Shown piece after piece: positions 26,530 through 34,201 of a stretch of DNA of 64,000 nucleotides; the first letter of the stretch is position 1, and every line of letters starts with the position of its first letter. Origin of the DNA: G041228335 sp964580905 (GTDB lineage: Bacteria; Pseudomonadota; Alphaproteobacteria; Puniceispirillales; UBA1172); NCBI GenBank assembly GCA_964580905.1, contig CAZOLR010000009.1:1-64000 (forward strand), given 5' to 3'. Position numbers and translations under genes: made by a program. The notes below the pieces were generated by a model, which was given only the letters and a program-made list of their open reading frames with translations, ran no database searches and had not been told where the DNA came from.

Positions 26530-27375
26530 CTACCCCCAAGGACCTTTGCGCCGGGTATTTTGCCGGTTGATGGAAGGGATATCCGTGCGGCCCGGCCGAC
26601 GATACCTGTATCTTGCCTTGAATTCATCCCTGACCTGACGTCCCGGCACCGGAGAAATATCCCATTGCGGTGGTTCTTCCTGCTTTGGCAACAGAACCAC
26701 ACCTTTGCGCCGGAAGAAAGGCGTGAGTACAAGTCCGGCAAGAAAACCTCCGATATGGGCAAAATAGGCGGTGCCTCCACCATCACCTGCAAGGGAAGAT
26801 GGCGCGGCAACAAACTGCAATAATATCCATACGCCCAGCACAACAAAGGCCGGTATGTGTATCCATCGGATAAAGATCAGGATTACCATAATAACCCGGA
26901 CTTTCGCACGGGGGAACATAAGCAGATACGCGGCAAGAACCCCGGCAATAGCTCCTGACGCACCAACAAGAGGCGTGGTTGAGTCTGGATTGATCAGTAC
27001 ATGGGCAAGGGACGCTGCCATACCGCAACTAAGATAGAACACCAGAAATCTGAACGACCCCATCCGGTCTTCCACATTGTCAGCAAAAATCCAGAGATAG
27101 AGCATGTTGCCGCCCAGATGCATCCAGCCACCATGAAGAAAGGTTGAAGAAACAAGTGTTGCCCAGGAAGGAATAGAGCGGAGATCTTCCGGAAGATCAG
27201 CCTCTCCGGTCACAAGGGCTGGAATAGTGGCATACCGGAGCAGAATTTCATATTGGCCGCGGTCGGGCTGAGTTGCTTGTATCAGAAAAATCAGGATGCA
27301 AAGCGCAAGAATAATCCAGCTTACCAATGGGGGCCTGCTGGTCGGATTATCATCAAAGAGAGGAAGGAAGAACAT
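26530..27375 (-). CDS. Rhomboid family intramembrane serine protease
   Basis: The 281-aa membrane protein has at least six hydrophobic segments. The catalytic Ser lies in GASGAIAGVLAAYLL and the catalytic His in AHIGGFLAGLVL, and GGWMHLGGNMLYLWIFADN matches the rhomboid loop and second helix. Such proteases cut transmembrane helices within the membrane. A basic, Arg-rich tail of about 60 residues (RYRYRRPGRTDIP) is cytoplasmic. The substrate is unknown. Its ATG abuts a divergent ATG in a CATATG palindrome. Confidence 0.93.
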   Translation of the reverse strand: MFFLPLFDDNPTSRPPLVSWIILALCILIFLIQATQPDRGQYEILLRYATIPALVTGEADLPEDLRSIPSWATLVSSTFLHGGWMHLGGNMLYLWIFADNVEDRMGSFRFLVFYLSCGMAASLAHVLINPDSTTPLVGASGAIAGVLAAYLLMFPRAKVRVIMVILIFIRWIHIPAFVVLGVWILLQFVAAPSSLAGDGGGTAYFAHIGGFLAGLVLTPFFRRKGVVLLPKQEEPPQWDISPVPGRQVRDEFKARYRYRRPGRTDIPSINRQNTRRKGPWG

Positions 27376-27531
27376 ATGCCGGTTTTTTCCTTAAGTCGCA
27401 TCTATGATGCAGGCAAGATCAAGTTTAGTCCAGAATGTGCAGATATTGCACTTGAAATCGGCGCCCGGTCTCTGTAGTGAGATGAGTGCTGTTTGATATA
27501 AACTTATCAACAGCCAGTCAGGGTCTGGTAT

Positions 27532-27618
27532 GGGAGCGTGGCGGAATTGGTAGACGCAAACGACTTAAAATCGTTTATCTTCAATGGTGTACGGGTTCGA
27601 GTCCCGTCGCTCCCACCA
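27532..27618 (+). tRNA. tRNA-Leu (anticodon UAA)
   Basis: The acceptor stem GGGAGCG pairs with CGCTCCC, followed by encoded ACCA. The D arm carries the usual GGTAGACG, the anticodon stem is AACGA/TCGTT around the loop CTTAAAA with anticodon TAA at 27566-27568, and the T arm is GGGTTCGAGTCCC. The long variable arm is typical of class II leucine tRNA. It reads UUA and probably UUG codons. Length is 87 bases including CCA. Confidence 0.97.
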
Positions 27619-27633
27619 CCTTGGCGGAGCCTG

Positions 27634-28188
27634 TCACAAATTCAGTACGGTTGTTGTGAACAGTTTTGCGCTTTTATTTAAGGCGGCACTCCAGTCCTCG
27701 GCCGCATTACTATCGGCTTTATCGGAAACATATTTGAAACACCAGAATGGCAGGCCTAGCGTCATACATAAATTAGCGATGGCGTAAGCCTCCATATCAA
27801 CAAGATCAGTTTTTAACTCAGGCATGTTCTCCACAAAACTATCACCCGTGCCAATGCTTGCTCCGGGTCGGCCAATATCAATCGGACCTTCATCTTCAAA
27901 AGGAGTCTGACCAAGGGAAAAACCAAGGCCGCGGACATCCATATCACGTTGGTAAAACCGAGTGACATCGACAATTCCGGCAAGATTATCCGACAGTGCT
28001 CCTGCTGTTCCGAAATTAATTACGGTTTGTGGTCTGTTTTCAATGATGGCCTGAAAGCCGCGTATGGCGGCGTTAACCTTGCCCACCCCAGTATAGCGAA
28101 TTGTCCACCCTGGCGCAGCTGAATGAGGCAACTCATCTTCAAGCGCGACAAGAATAAGGCTGGTAGATGGATCAAATCTAGGCATCAT
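27634..28188 (-). CDS. Nucleoside phosphorylase/nucleosidase family protein (PNP/MTA-like)
   Basis: This 184-aa protein has the fold motifs of the PNP/UDP family: YTGVGKVNAAIRGFQAII (phosphate or water site), VINFGTAGAL, the substrate Glu in LVDMEAYAIANL and the catalytic Asp in KYVSDKADSNA. It is shorter than typical MTA/SAH nucleosidases (about 230 aa). It overlaps the apt 3' end by 11 bases, which points to a purine salvage unit in which a free base is released and then phosphoribosylated. The exact nucleoside is unknown. Confidence 0.88.
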   Translation of the reverse strand: MMPRFDPSTSLILVALEDELPHSAAPGWTIRYTGVGKVNAAIRGFQAIIENRPQTVINFGTAGALSDNLAGIVDVTRFYQRDMDVRGLGFSLGQTPFEDEGPIDIGRPGASIGTGDSFVENMPELKTDLVDMEAYAIANLCMTLGLPFWCFKYVSDKADSNAAEDWSAALNKSAKLFTTTVLNL

Positions 28189-28702
28189 ATTTCAGCAGTG
28201 AGATAAGTGGCATGCCAATATTCTCACGTCCTTTCAGTTCAGCAAGTTCAATGATAACGGCGGTAGCCACAGGATCAGCGCCAAGACGGCGAAGTAACTT
28301 TGCAGCAGCTTCTACGGTCCCACCTGTGGCCAGCAAGTCATCGATGATTACAATACGTTTTCCCTTTATGGGTGTATCCGCTTGGATGGTTAAGGTGTTC
28401 ACGCCATATTCAAGTGCATAGGATTCTTCAATCAGATTGCCAGGGAGTTTCCCCGGCTTTCGAATTAACAATGATCCCTTGTTGAAAATGTTCGCAAGCA
28501 GGGTTGAGAAAAGAAACCCCCGGGATTCTATTCCGGCAAAATAATCCGGCATATAAGGCCCAATCTTTGCCTCTAAAATATCAATAACAATTTTCATCGC
28601 TTCAGGCGATGCCAGCATCGGGCTGATATCCCGAAAAAGAATGCCCTCTTTAGGAAAATCCGGATATTGAGCAATATAGCGTTCAAGTTCAGGTTTAGTC
28701 AT
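28178..28702 (-). CDS. apt: Adenine phosphoribosyltransferase
   Basis: The 174-aa enzyme makes AMP from adenine and PRPP. The PRPP-binding motif RIVIIDDLLATGGTVEAA is exact, and the N-terminus YPDFPKEGILFRDISPML with the later FAGIESRGFLF matches APRT. The downstream nucleosidase overlaps it, giving a coupled adenine salvage pair that fits recycling of adenine from methylthioadenosine or S-adenosylhomocysteine. Length is normal. Confidence 0.97.
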   Translation of the reverse strand: MTKPELERYIAQYPDFPKEGILFRDISPMLASPEAMKIVIDILEAKIGPYMPDYFAGIESRGFLFSTLLANIFNKGSLLIRKPGKLPGNLIEESYALEYGVNTLTIQADTPIKGKRIVIIDDLLATGGTVEAAAKLLRRLGADPVATAVIIELAELKGRENIGMPLISLLKYDA

Positions 28703-28744
28703 TTCATTCCCATTTTGATGGTTTGATTTTACTATTAACCTACA

Positions 28745-29365
28745 CTACTCCCTGTCAAGGCGCCATGAGAGGAGGTCAAGCCTGTCCTGGCCCCAGAAGA
28801 CTTCTCCATCAAAGACATAGGAAGGTGCGCCAAAAACGCCCTGTTCCAGTGCTTTTTCAGTGTCCTTAGCAATCAGGCTGTCAAAGTGTGCGCTGTCGGA
28901 TGATGCCATTTCAACAAGTTTTGCACCATTAAGACCTGCGGCATTGAGAGTTTGGGTGACCGCATCAGGATCATCCATATCTTTTTCTTCGGCCCACAAC
29001 CCCTGAAGCACGGCCTCTGAAGCGATAAGACCATCACCAGTACCATCCAGATTAACAGCGGCAAGAATGGTATAGGCCGTCAGGCGGGTCCGGGACGGGA
29101 AATAGGCTGGCTCCACCACAAGCGGAATGTTGAGAAAATCCCGGAACCTTGCAAGTTCTTTTAAGCGATAAGCCTGTCTGGCCGGGGCTCTTTTGGGCAG
29201 GGGAAGTCCGCCTGTCTTGGGAAAGATCACCCCATAATCCACGATGCGCAAATTCACCTTTGCGTTATGCTTTTCAGCAATATGGCGGAAACGCCGCGCC
29301 CCGAGATAGGTCCACGGGCTGACCGGGGTAAGGTAGTAATCAATTTCAATGGATTTTTCAGACAT
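28745..29365 (-). CDS. 2-hydroxychromene-2-carboxylate isomerase family protein (DsbA fold)
   Basis: This 206-aa protein begins IDYYLTPVSPWTYLGARRF, the start of HCCA isomerase/kappa-GST proteins, where a Ser near the helix contacts glutathione. The end EQGVFGAPSYVFDGEVFWGQDRL carries the cis-Pro segment and the dimer region. ATG 29365 with AGGAG 9 bases upstream is preferred over 29434. In naphthalene pathways the family isomerises a chromene carboxylate with glutathione, but most genomic copies, probably including this one, have unknown glutathione-linked roles. Confidence 0.9.
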   Translation of the reverse strand: MSEKSIEIDYYLTPVSPWTYLGARRFRHIAEKHNAKVNLRIVDYGVIFPKTGGLPLPKRAPARQAYRLKELARFRDFLNIPLVVEPAYFPSRTRLTAYTILAAVNLDGTGDGLIASEAVLQGLWAEEKDMDDPDAVTQTLNAAGLNGAKLVEMASSDSAHFDSLIAKDTEKALEQGVFGAPSYVFDGEVFWGQDRLDLLSWRLDRE

Positions 29366-29509
29366 CTTTATCTGCTCCTTATTTTCAGTAAATCTTGATC
29401 TCTTTCGGCTTGGGACGCCAGCATATGAAGACACACTGTTTAACCACGCAGGTTTCCCCCATGGACTGTTGCAGGAATTCTCTTCGTTTGTTCGAAACCT
29501 TTGGGGCCA

Positions 29510-30178
29510 TCAGCTCTTTGCACCGCCAAGATACCGGAACCTGCGCAAATAGGTTTCAGTTGTTCGCGAAGGCGAAGCGGGTTTTATCCGGATATCAGGG
29601 ATAATACGTGGACGTGCAATCGCTGCCCGTGCTTCCTTTTCGGTGAAACCTGCAATTTGCGTTGCTTCGATAAATGCCGCCAGTTTGTCGGCCCGCTTTA
29701 TCGCCTTTTTCACTCCTTCGGGGAGTATGCCTGGAAGACCGAAGCGGATATGGACGGCAATCTCAAGACGTTGCTCTATGGATTTGTATTCACTGGATAA
29801 GGCTGCCTTGAAGGGCGTAATCATGTCGCCGATGACATATTCAGGGGCATCATGGAGCAGGCACGCCAATCTCCAGCGCCGGTCTGTTCCCGGATTCTGT
29901 TTTGCAAATATCCTTTCCACAAGGACACTGTGCTGGGCGACGCTGTAGGGCCATTCACCAGAGGTCTGCCCATTCCAGCGGGCCACGCGCGCAAGGCCAT
30001 GGGCTATATCCTCAATTTCAATATCCATCGGTGAAGGATCAATCAGGTCGAGTCTCCGGCCGCTCAGCATTCTTTGCCAGACCCGAGGGGTGTTTTTATC
30101 TTTTTTGTTTCCGCTCACAACGAATGTCCACCCGTCTTTGATTCCAGATACAAAAACAATCACCTTGCTATTGCCCAT
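29510..30178 (-). CDS. HD domain phosphohydrolase (YfbR-like)
   Basis: The 222-aa protein holds an HD metal site: VAQHSVLVERIF (His), ACLLHDAPEYVIGDM (His-Asp) and a later Asp in RADKLAAFIEATQIAG. The segment order resembles the 5'-deoxynucleotidases YfbR/YedR that hydrolyse dNMPs. The N-terminal 40 residues are extra and basic. GGNKKDKNTP shows no signal peptide. It is monocistronic; 29366-29509 between it and the isomerase gene shows nothing recognisable. Confidence 0.85.
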   Translation of the reverse strand: MGNSKVIVFVSGIKDGWTFVVSGNKKDKNTPRVWQRMLSGRRLDLIDPSPMDIEIEDIAHGLARVARWNGQTSGEWPYSVAQHSVLVERIFAKQNPGTDRRWRLACLLHDAPEYVIGDMITPFKAALSSEYKSIEQRLEIAVHIRFGLPGILPEGVKKAIKRADKLAAFIEATQIAGFTEKEARAAIARPRIIPDIRIKPASPSRTTETYLRRFRYLGGAKS

Positions 30179-30224
30179 CTTCTCTTAGCACAATATATAT
30201 CATGGGCGAGGGGATGAACGCTCA

Positions 30225-30947
30225 ATGAAGGATTATTACCAGACAACAGAAAGATACCGAAGACAAGAGTTCCGTGCGCAGGTGAACTGGTTTGTCCGGA
30301 TTTGTCTTCTTGGTATCATGCTCTGGATCGGATGGTTTTGGGGTAACAGCCAGCAATTGGCACTTATGTCCTCAAATGCCCAGCAGATCATGGCGTTGCA
30401 GCAGGAAAACGAGAATCTGCAACAGCAAATCACCACTCTCAACACCAAACTTGAAGAAGAACAGCGGCTTCGGCTTGAGGCTGAGCTTGTCAATGGTGTG
30501 GCTGGTCAAGACGACAGAATGAAACGGTTGAGCAGGCGAATTGCCCGTCATCTTGCAAGAGGGGTGGATGAAAAACAGATCCTCAGATCCTTGAACGGGC
30601 TTTCTAAACCAACCCGTTGCCGGACTGCTGAAACGAAGGATGTCGCTGTTGCCACCAGCCTTTTTGCCGGTGGGGAATCCAAGGTTGATCTGCTCAGCGG
30701 GGCGTTGCAGGTATTCATTGAAGGAGAGGCCGGACATGAAGCCACACGCGACACCCCATGGTTTGATCCGGAAAAGCCTGTCTCAATGAGGATAAGTTAT
30801 TTTGGCGGAGAAAAAATCAATTCAGGATCTTTGCCTCTGGAAACGGTGCTCATCGCGGATACCTGGCTGATCAAGATCAAGCTTTTTGAGACAAACCTTC
30901 AGGGATATGTCAATCTTATCCTGGAAACGTGTCCGATAGATCAGTAA
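30225..30947 (+). CDS. Membrane-anchored coiled-coil protein of unknown function
   Basis: I do not recognise a named family. The 240-aa protein has a basic cytoplasmic N-terminus (about 20 aa), one transmembrane helix (WFVRICLLGIMLWIGWFWG, residues 24-42), a coiled coil rich in Gln/Glu/Leu (about 55-95), a basic stretch (MKRLSRRIARHLARGVDEK), and a C-terminal domain of alternating strands from about residue 130, with Cys at 129 and 237. Topology predicts a periplasmic domain. Similar layouts are common in alphaproteobacteria, but no role is known. It converges with and overlaps the flavin reductase by 7 bases. Confidence 0.8.
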   Translation: MKDYYQTTERYRRQEFRAQVNWFVRICLLGIMLWIGWFWGNSQQLALMSSNAQQIMALQQENENLQQQITTLNTKLEEEQRLRLEAELVNGVAGQDDRMKRLSRRIARHLARGVDEKQILRSLNGLSKPTRCRTAETKDVAVATSLFAGGESKVDLLSGALQVFIEGEAGHEATRDTPWFDPEKPVSMRISYFGGEKINSGSLPLETVLIADTWLIKIKLFETNLQGYVNLILETCPIDQ

Positions 30948-31558
30948 CCCCCTTTAGGACGTTCTATTTCAAACACGTCCCGGACGACCGCATAATCTTT
31001 GTATCCGAGGCGGCTGACCGGCTGGTATAAACTAACATCTATTTTACCATCGACGATAACCTTGTCGTTGATGTTTATGCCGATGATTGTCCCCATCACC
31101 CAGTAGTTTCGCTGGCCATTTTCATCTTCTGGCAGAGCAAGAATATCCCAAACCTTACATTCCAGATGGCAAGGCGCGTCCTTAACCCTTGGGGGGGCAA
31201 CGGTTTGTGAAGGTTCAGCCTCAAGGCCGACCAGATCGAATTCTGACTCGCCATGTGCCGCAGGGGCGGAGGTGTCGCTCATCGCCTGCATTTGTGCGGA
31301 AGAGACAATGTTGACAACAAATTCTCCGGTTTCACGGGAATTGACAAGGGAGTCTTTCTCTCTCTCGCCAGGTGATACGGAAAATCCAACCATGGGCGGT
31401 GTTTCAGAAATGGCGTTGAAAAAACTGTAGGGGGCGAGATTGGCCTGGCCCTTAGAGTTCACGGTTGAAATCCAGCCTATGGGGCGGGGGGCGACAATAG
31501 CTTTGAGAGGATTAAAAGGAAGGCCATGTTCCTTATGGGTGCCGGGGGTGAAAAACAT
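30941..31558 (-). CDS. Flavin reductase-like FMN-binding protein
   Basis: The 205-aa split-barrel protein begins with LKAIVAPRPIGWISTVNSKG, then LAPYSFFNAISETPPMVGFS and KDSLVNSRETGEFVVN, the FMN-binding signature of the DIM6/NTAB group. It probably reduces flavin with NAD(P)H or is a flavoprotein of unknown substrate. It is the last gene of a reverse-strand group that includes a second flavin reductase and an FAD/NAD(P)-binding protein. About 69 bases separate it from the small membrane protein upstream. Confidence 0.9.
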   Translation of the reverse strand: MFFTPGTHKEHGLPFNPLKAIVAPRPIGWISTVNSKGQANLAPYSFFNAISETPPMVGFSVSPGEREKDSLVNSRETGEFVVNIVSSAQMQAMSDTSAPAAHGESEFDLVGLEAEPSQTVAPPRVKDAPCHLECKVWDILALPEDENGQRNYWVMGTIIGININDKVIVDGKIDVSLYQPVSRLGYKDYAVVRDVFEIERPKGGY

Positions 31559-31627
31559 TTTATCTCTCCATTACATTACCCGTTGGTGGATGGATTATCG
31601 CCGGTATTGGTGGCGAGTATGTGCGGT

Positions 31628-31870
31628 TTATATCTTTCGGCCCGGACTTTCCGGCAGTATAGGGGTGGTGGATTCTTCGCCGCCAATGCCGCGCCTTGGT
31701 GTACAATCCCCACTGATCATCTGGGTGAACAGCGACTCTTTGCACTGCTCCCATTCAGGAGCATCAGCATTTCGGCTTTGATAAAGTCCGACAATAACTA
31801 ATGCCGTAATAAGGGCATAAAGAACCCATTGTAAGCTCCCATACCGGCGTTTTGGTCTGTGTTCCGTCAT
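31628..31870 (-). CDS. Small single-pass membrane protein
   Basis: This 80-aa protein has a basic N-terminus (HRPKRRYG), one hydrophobic helix (LQWVLYALITALVIVGLYQS, residues 14-33) and a short exported tail containing two Cys (WEQCKESLF and GDCTPRR) that could form a disulfide. No family is recognised. It follows the YcgN gene by 10 bases on the same strand, so it is likely cotranscribed. Positive charges before the helix place the tail in the periplasm. Confidence 0.6.
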   Translation of the reverse strand: MTEHRPKRRYGSLQWVLYALITALVIVGLYQSRNADAPEWEQCKESLFTQMISGDCTPRRGIGGEESTTPILPESPGRKI

Positions 31871-31880
31871 CTTATCTCTA

Positions 31881-32321
31881 TCAATCCCATACTTTTATAT
31901 GTGCGGGATAATCGTCTTCCGCAATATCTTCTTCAGGAAATATTTGGCCGCGAACGGAAATACCTGCCTCATGGATGCTTTCCTTGCGTCCTGATATAAG
32001 CGGATGCCATGGGGGTAACTTTTTGCCTTCATGCAACAGGCGGTACGCACAGGTAGACGGCATCCAGGGCAGATCGTTAAGGCTGGATGGGGACAGAATG
32101 ACACAGTCCGGCACTTCTTTCTTCCTTTGCGGATAATTGGTGCACTGGCATGTCTGTCCGTCCAGAAGACGGCAACCGATATCTGTGTAATGGATCGACC
32201 CGTCATCCACATCTTCAAGTTTGATGACGCAACATTTGCCGCACCCGTCGCAGAGGCTTTCCCATTCCTCTTGTGTCATTTCTGCAAGAGATTTTACCTC
32301 CCAGAAACCTTTTGACGTCAT
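31881..32321 (-). CDS. YcgN family cysteine cluster protein (UPF0260)
   Basis: The 146-aa protein has the family pattern LCDGCGKCCVIKLED, then IGCRLLDGQTCQC and VPDCVILSP, giving eight Cys that probably bind a metal or Fe-S centre. PSTCAYRLLHEGKKLPPWHPL is also conserved. Function is unknown. It overlaps the stop of the FAD/NAD(P)-binding gene by 4 bases, so translation is coupled to a redox protein. Confidence 0.93.
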   Translation of the reverse strand: MTSKGFWEVKSLAEMTQEEWESLCDGCGKCCVIKLEDVDDGSIHYTDIGCRLLDGQTCQCTNYPQRKKEVPDCVILSPSSLNDLPWMPSTCAYRLLHEGKKLPPWHPLISGRKESIHEAGISVRGQIFPEEDIAEDDYPAHIKVWD

Positions 32322-33649
32322 GGGTTTTCCCCTTTCAGGAGATGCGCAAGTTCAAACGCCTGACGGCCGATACTGCTGGCCCCGACAACATCACCAAGTG
32401 AAAACGCTGTCGGTGGTCCGAAAGCATAAATACCCCCGAGTGGAGTATGATCTGGCCCGAGGATGTTATACGTTCTGTCGACGATTAAACCTTCCGTTGC
32501 ATCAGGTATAATACCGCTTCGGGACATGGCGGCAATAAGAGGGTCTTTTCCGGCACCTGTTGCGAGGAGAACATGATCTGTTGAAATTTCGGTTGTTGTT
32601 CCATCTGCAAGGATGACAGTAATAACCGGTTTGCCAGCGTCACGTGTTTCCACCGCCCGGCAACGTCCGTGATAAAGTCTGAGTTGTCCGCTTGCCTGTA
32701 ATCTTTCTGCGGCGGCAACAGTTTGTGGTGAGGCACGATAGCGTATTAACTGCCACCACCACCCAAATTTTTTCTTCAACCGCTGGCGGTCTGCATATCG
32801 CAGCTTTTGCCATGCGGATGAAAGATGCGGGCGCAGGGCTTCAAATCTGGACTGCCACTCAGGATCCGCCCAGTCTCCTTGCCGGAGTTCCCGGCGGAAG
32901 GTTGCCAAAAACTCACGGCCAGATATGGTATCGGGCCATGGATGGGCATCTTTCTTTACCCAGTTGGTCTGTGCCGGCGGAAGCATACCGATGGGGGTGA
33001 TCACATTGATCACGCCGCAGTGTTTTCCTTGTTCAAGAGTGAAAATAGCGTCCATAGCGGTTAATCCGCCGCCGATAACGCTCACCTCGCTGTGTTTGTC
33101 AACATGACTTGTCCAGGTGCCTTTCCAGGCGTTGTCGATCAAGATCCCGGATATATCGCGGCTGAAGGAAAAATTAGGCAGCGGATCAGGATTCCCCGGG
33201 ATCAGAACAACCTTATCAGCCGTAATTTCCTGTTTGCCTGTTGTGGTGATGTGCCAGCAGGTTTCAGCCCGGATTTCTGCGGCACGATCCTTGATCTGGG
33301 TGAGTTTTCTGCCTGCCAGTCCACGGGCGATTTCCGTGTCAACGTAGCGGGCAAAATCCTGCCGCCGGAAGAATCTTCCGGCATGGGTCTCGGCATCGGG
33401 ATCATGGATATGGAGATCGGCCGAGGCAGCAAAATGGGTGTTATCATCGGGGCGCAGCATCATCAGGTCATCACGGACATTCAGGCGAAAGTCCGGGTTC
33501 TCGCAACCATAGGCTTTGCCCGCGCCGAGATGCCCGGGACCAAGAATGGTTATGTCCGAAGCCTCAACACCGGCTTCCAGAAGATGAAGGGTGAAGACTG
33601 CCGCCGCATAGCCATCCCCTATAATGAGAATGGGTATCCGATCAGTCAT
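32318..33649 (-). CDS. FAD/NAD(P)-binding protein (COG4529-like)
   Basis: The 443-aa protein begins MTDRIPILIIGDGYAAAVF, a dinucleotide-binding turn with GDGYA in place of the usual GxGxxG, then YGCENPDFRLNVRDDLM, a second nucleotide motif SVIGGGLTAMDAIFTL, and VLLATGAGKDPL near the C-terminus. These fit the NAD_binding_9/lysine N-oxygenase-like family, whose substrates are mostly unknown. ATG 33649 overlaps the end of the upstream flavin reductase by 8 bases, hinting that reduced flavin or electrons are shared; a longer start at 33685 is possible. Confidence 0.87.
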   Translation of the reverse strand: MTDRIPILIIGDGYAAAVFTLHLLEAGVEASDITILGPGHLGAGKAYGCENPDFRLNVRDDLMMLRPDDNTHFAASADLHIHDPDAETHAGRFFRRQDFARYVDTEIARGLAGRKLTQIKDRAAEIRAETCWHITTTGKQEITADKVVLIPGNPDPLPNFSFSRDISGILIDNAWKGTWTSHVDKHSEVSVIGGGLTAMDAIFTLEQGKHCGVINVITPIGMLPPAQTNWVKKDAHPWPDTISGREFLATFRRELRQGDWADPEWQSRFEALRPHLSSAWQKLRYADRQRLKKKFGWWWQLIRYRASPQTVAAAERLQASGQLRLYHGRCRAVETRDAGKPVITVILADGTTTEISTDHVLLATGAGKDPLIAAMSRSGIIPDATEGLIVDRTYNILGPDHTPLGGIYAFGPPTAFSLGDVVGASSIGRQAFELAHLLKGENP

Positions 33650-34121
33650 GGCTACGTGTGAAATACCCGCCCTTATGATAGCCAAGACCTGGTTTATCCG
33701 TATTGGAAAAGGACTGCACTTCGCCGATCAGGATAACATGATCGCCAGCATCGACGGTTTTATGCATGCTGCAACTGAAGAAGGCAGCGGCTCCTGTTAT
33801 TATCGGATTTCCCTCAATGCTCAGTGACCAGTCTATGTCATGAAACCGGTCTTCGACATTTCGGGCAAAGCGGTTTGATATCTCCTGCTGGTCATCGGCA
33901 AGAATATTGACGGCAAAATTCTCCGCTCCGGTGAAAGCGTCAAGATTTTCTGATGATTTATCAATGCAAATCAACACCAGAGGAGGTGACAAGGATACGG
34001 AAGTGAAGGAATTCGCTGTAAAACCAAGCGGCTGATCATGTCCGTTCCGTGTGGTCACCACGGTTACTCCTGTCATGAAACTGCCAAAGGCTTTGCGCAG
34101 ATCAGCCTGGTCAACATTCAT
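33642..34121 (-). CDS. Flavin reductase family protein (HpaC-like)
   Basis: A 159-aa short-chain flavin reductase. DLRKAFGSFMTGVTVVTT, then GFTANSFTSVSLSPPLVL and NFAVNILADDQQEISNRFA match the NADH:FMN reductases that serve two-component monooxygenases. ATG 34121 with AAGG upstream fits better than 34151. The adjacent FAD/NAD(P)-binding gene overlaps it, so the pair could be a reductase and its partner, though no classical monooxygenase domain is present. Confidence 0.93.
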   Translation of the reverse strand: MNVDQADLRKAFGSFMTGVTVVTTRNGHDQPLGFTANSFTSVSLSPPLVLICIDKSSENLDAFTGAENFAVNILADDQQEISNRFARNVEDRFHDIDWSLSIEGNPIITGAAAFFSCSMHKTVDAGDHVILIGEVQSFSNTDKPGLGYHKGGYFTRSHD

Positions 34122-34201
34122 TATGTGCATCCTTTCATTACCTAACCCCAACTTATATGTGGCAAGGTTGCGGGCGGTGTCCAGTCCTTAGTTCTGCTAA
34201 A

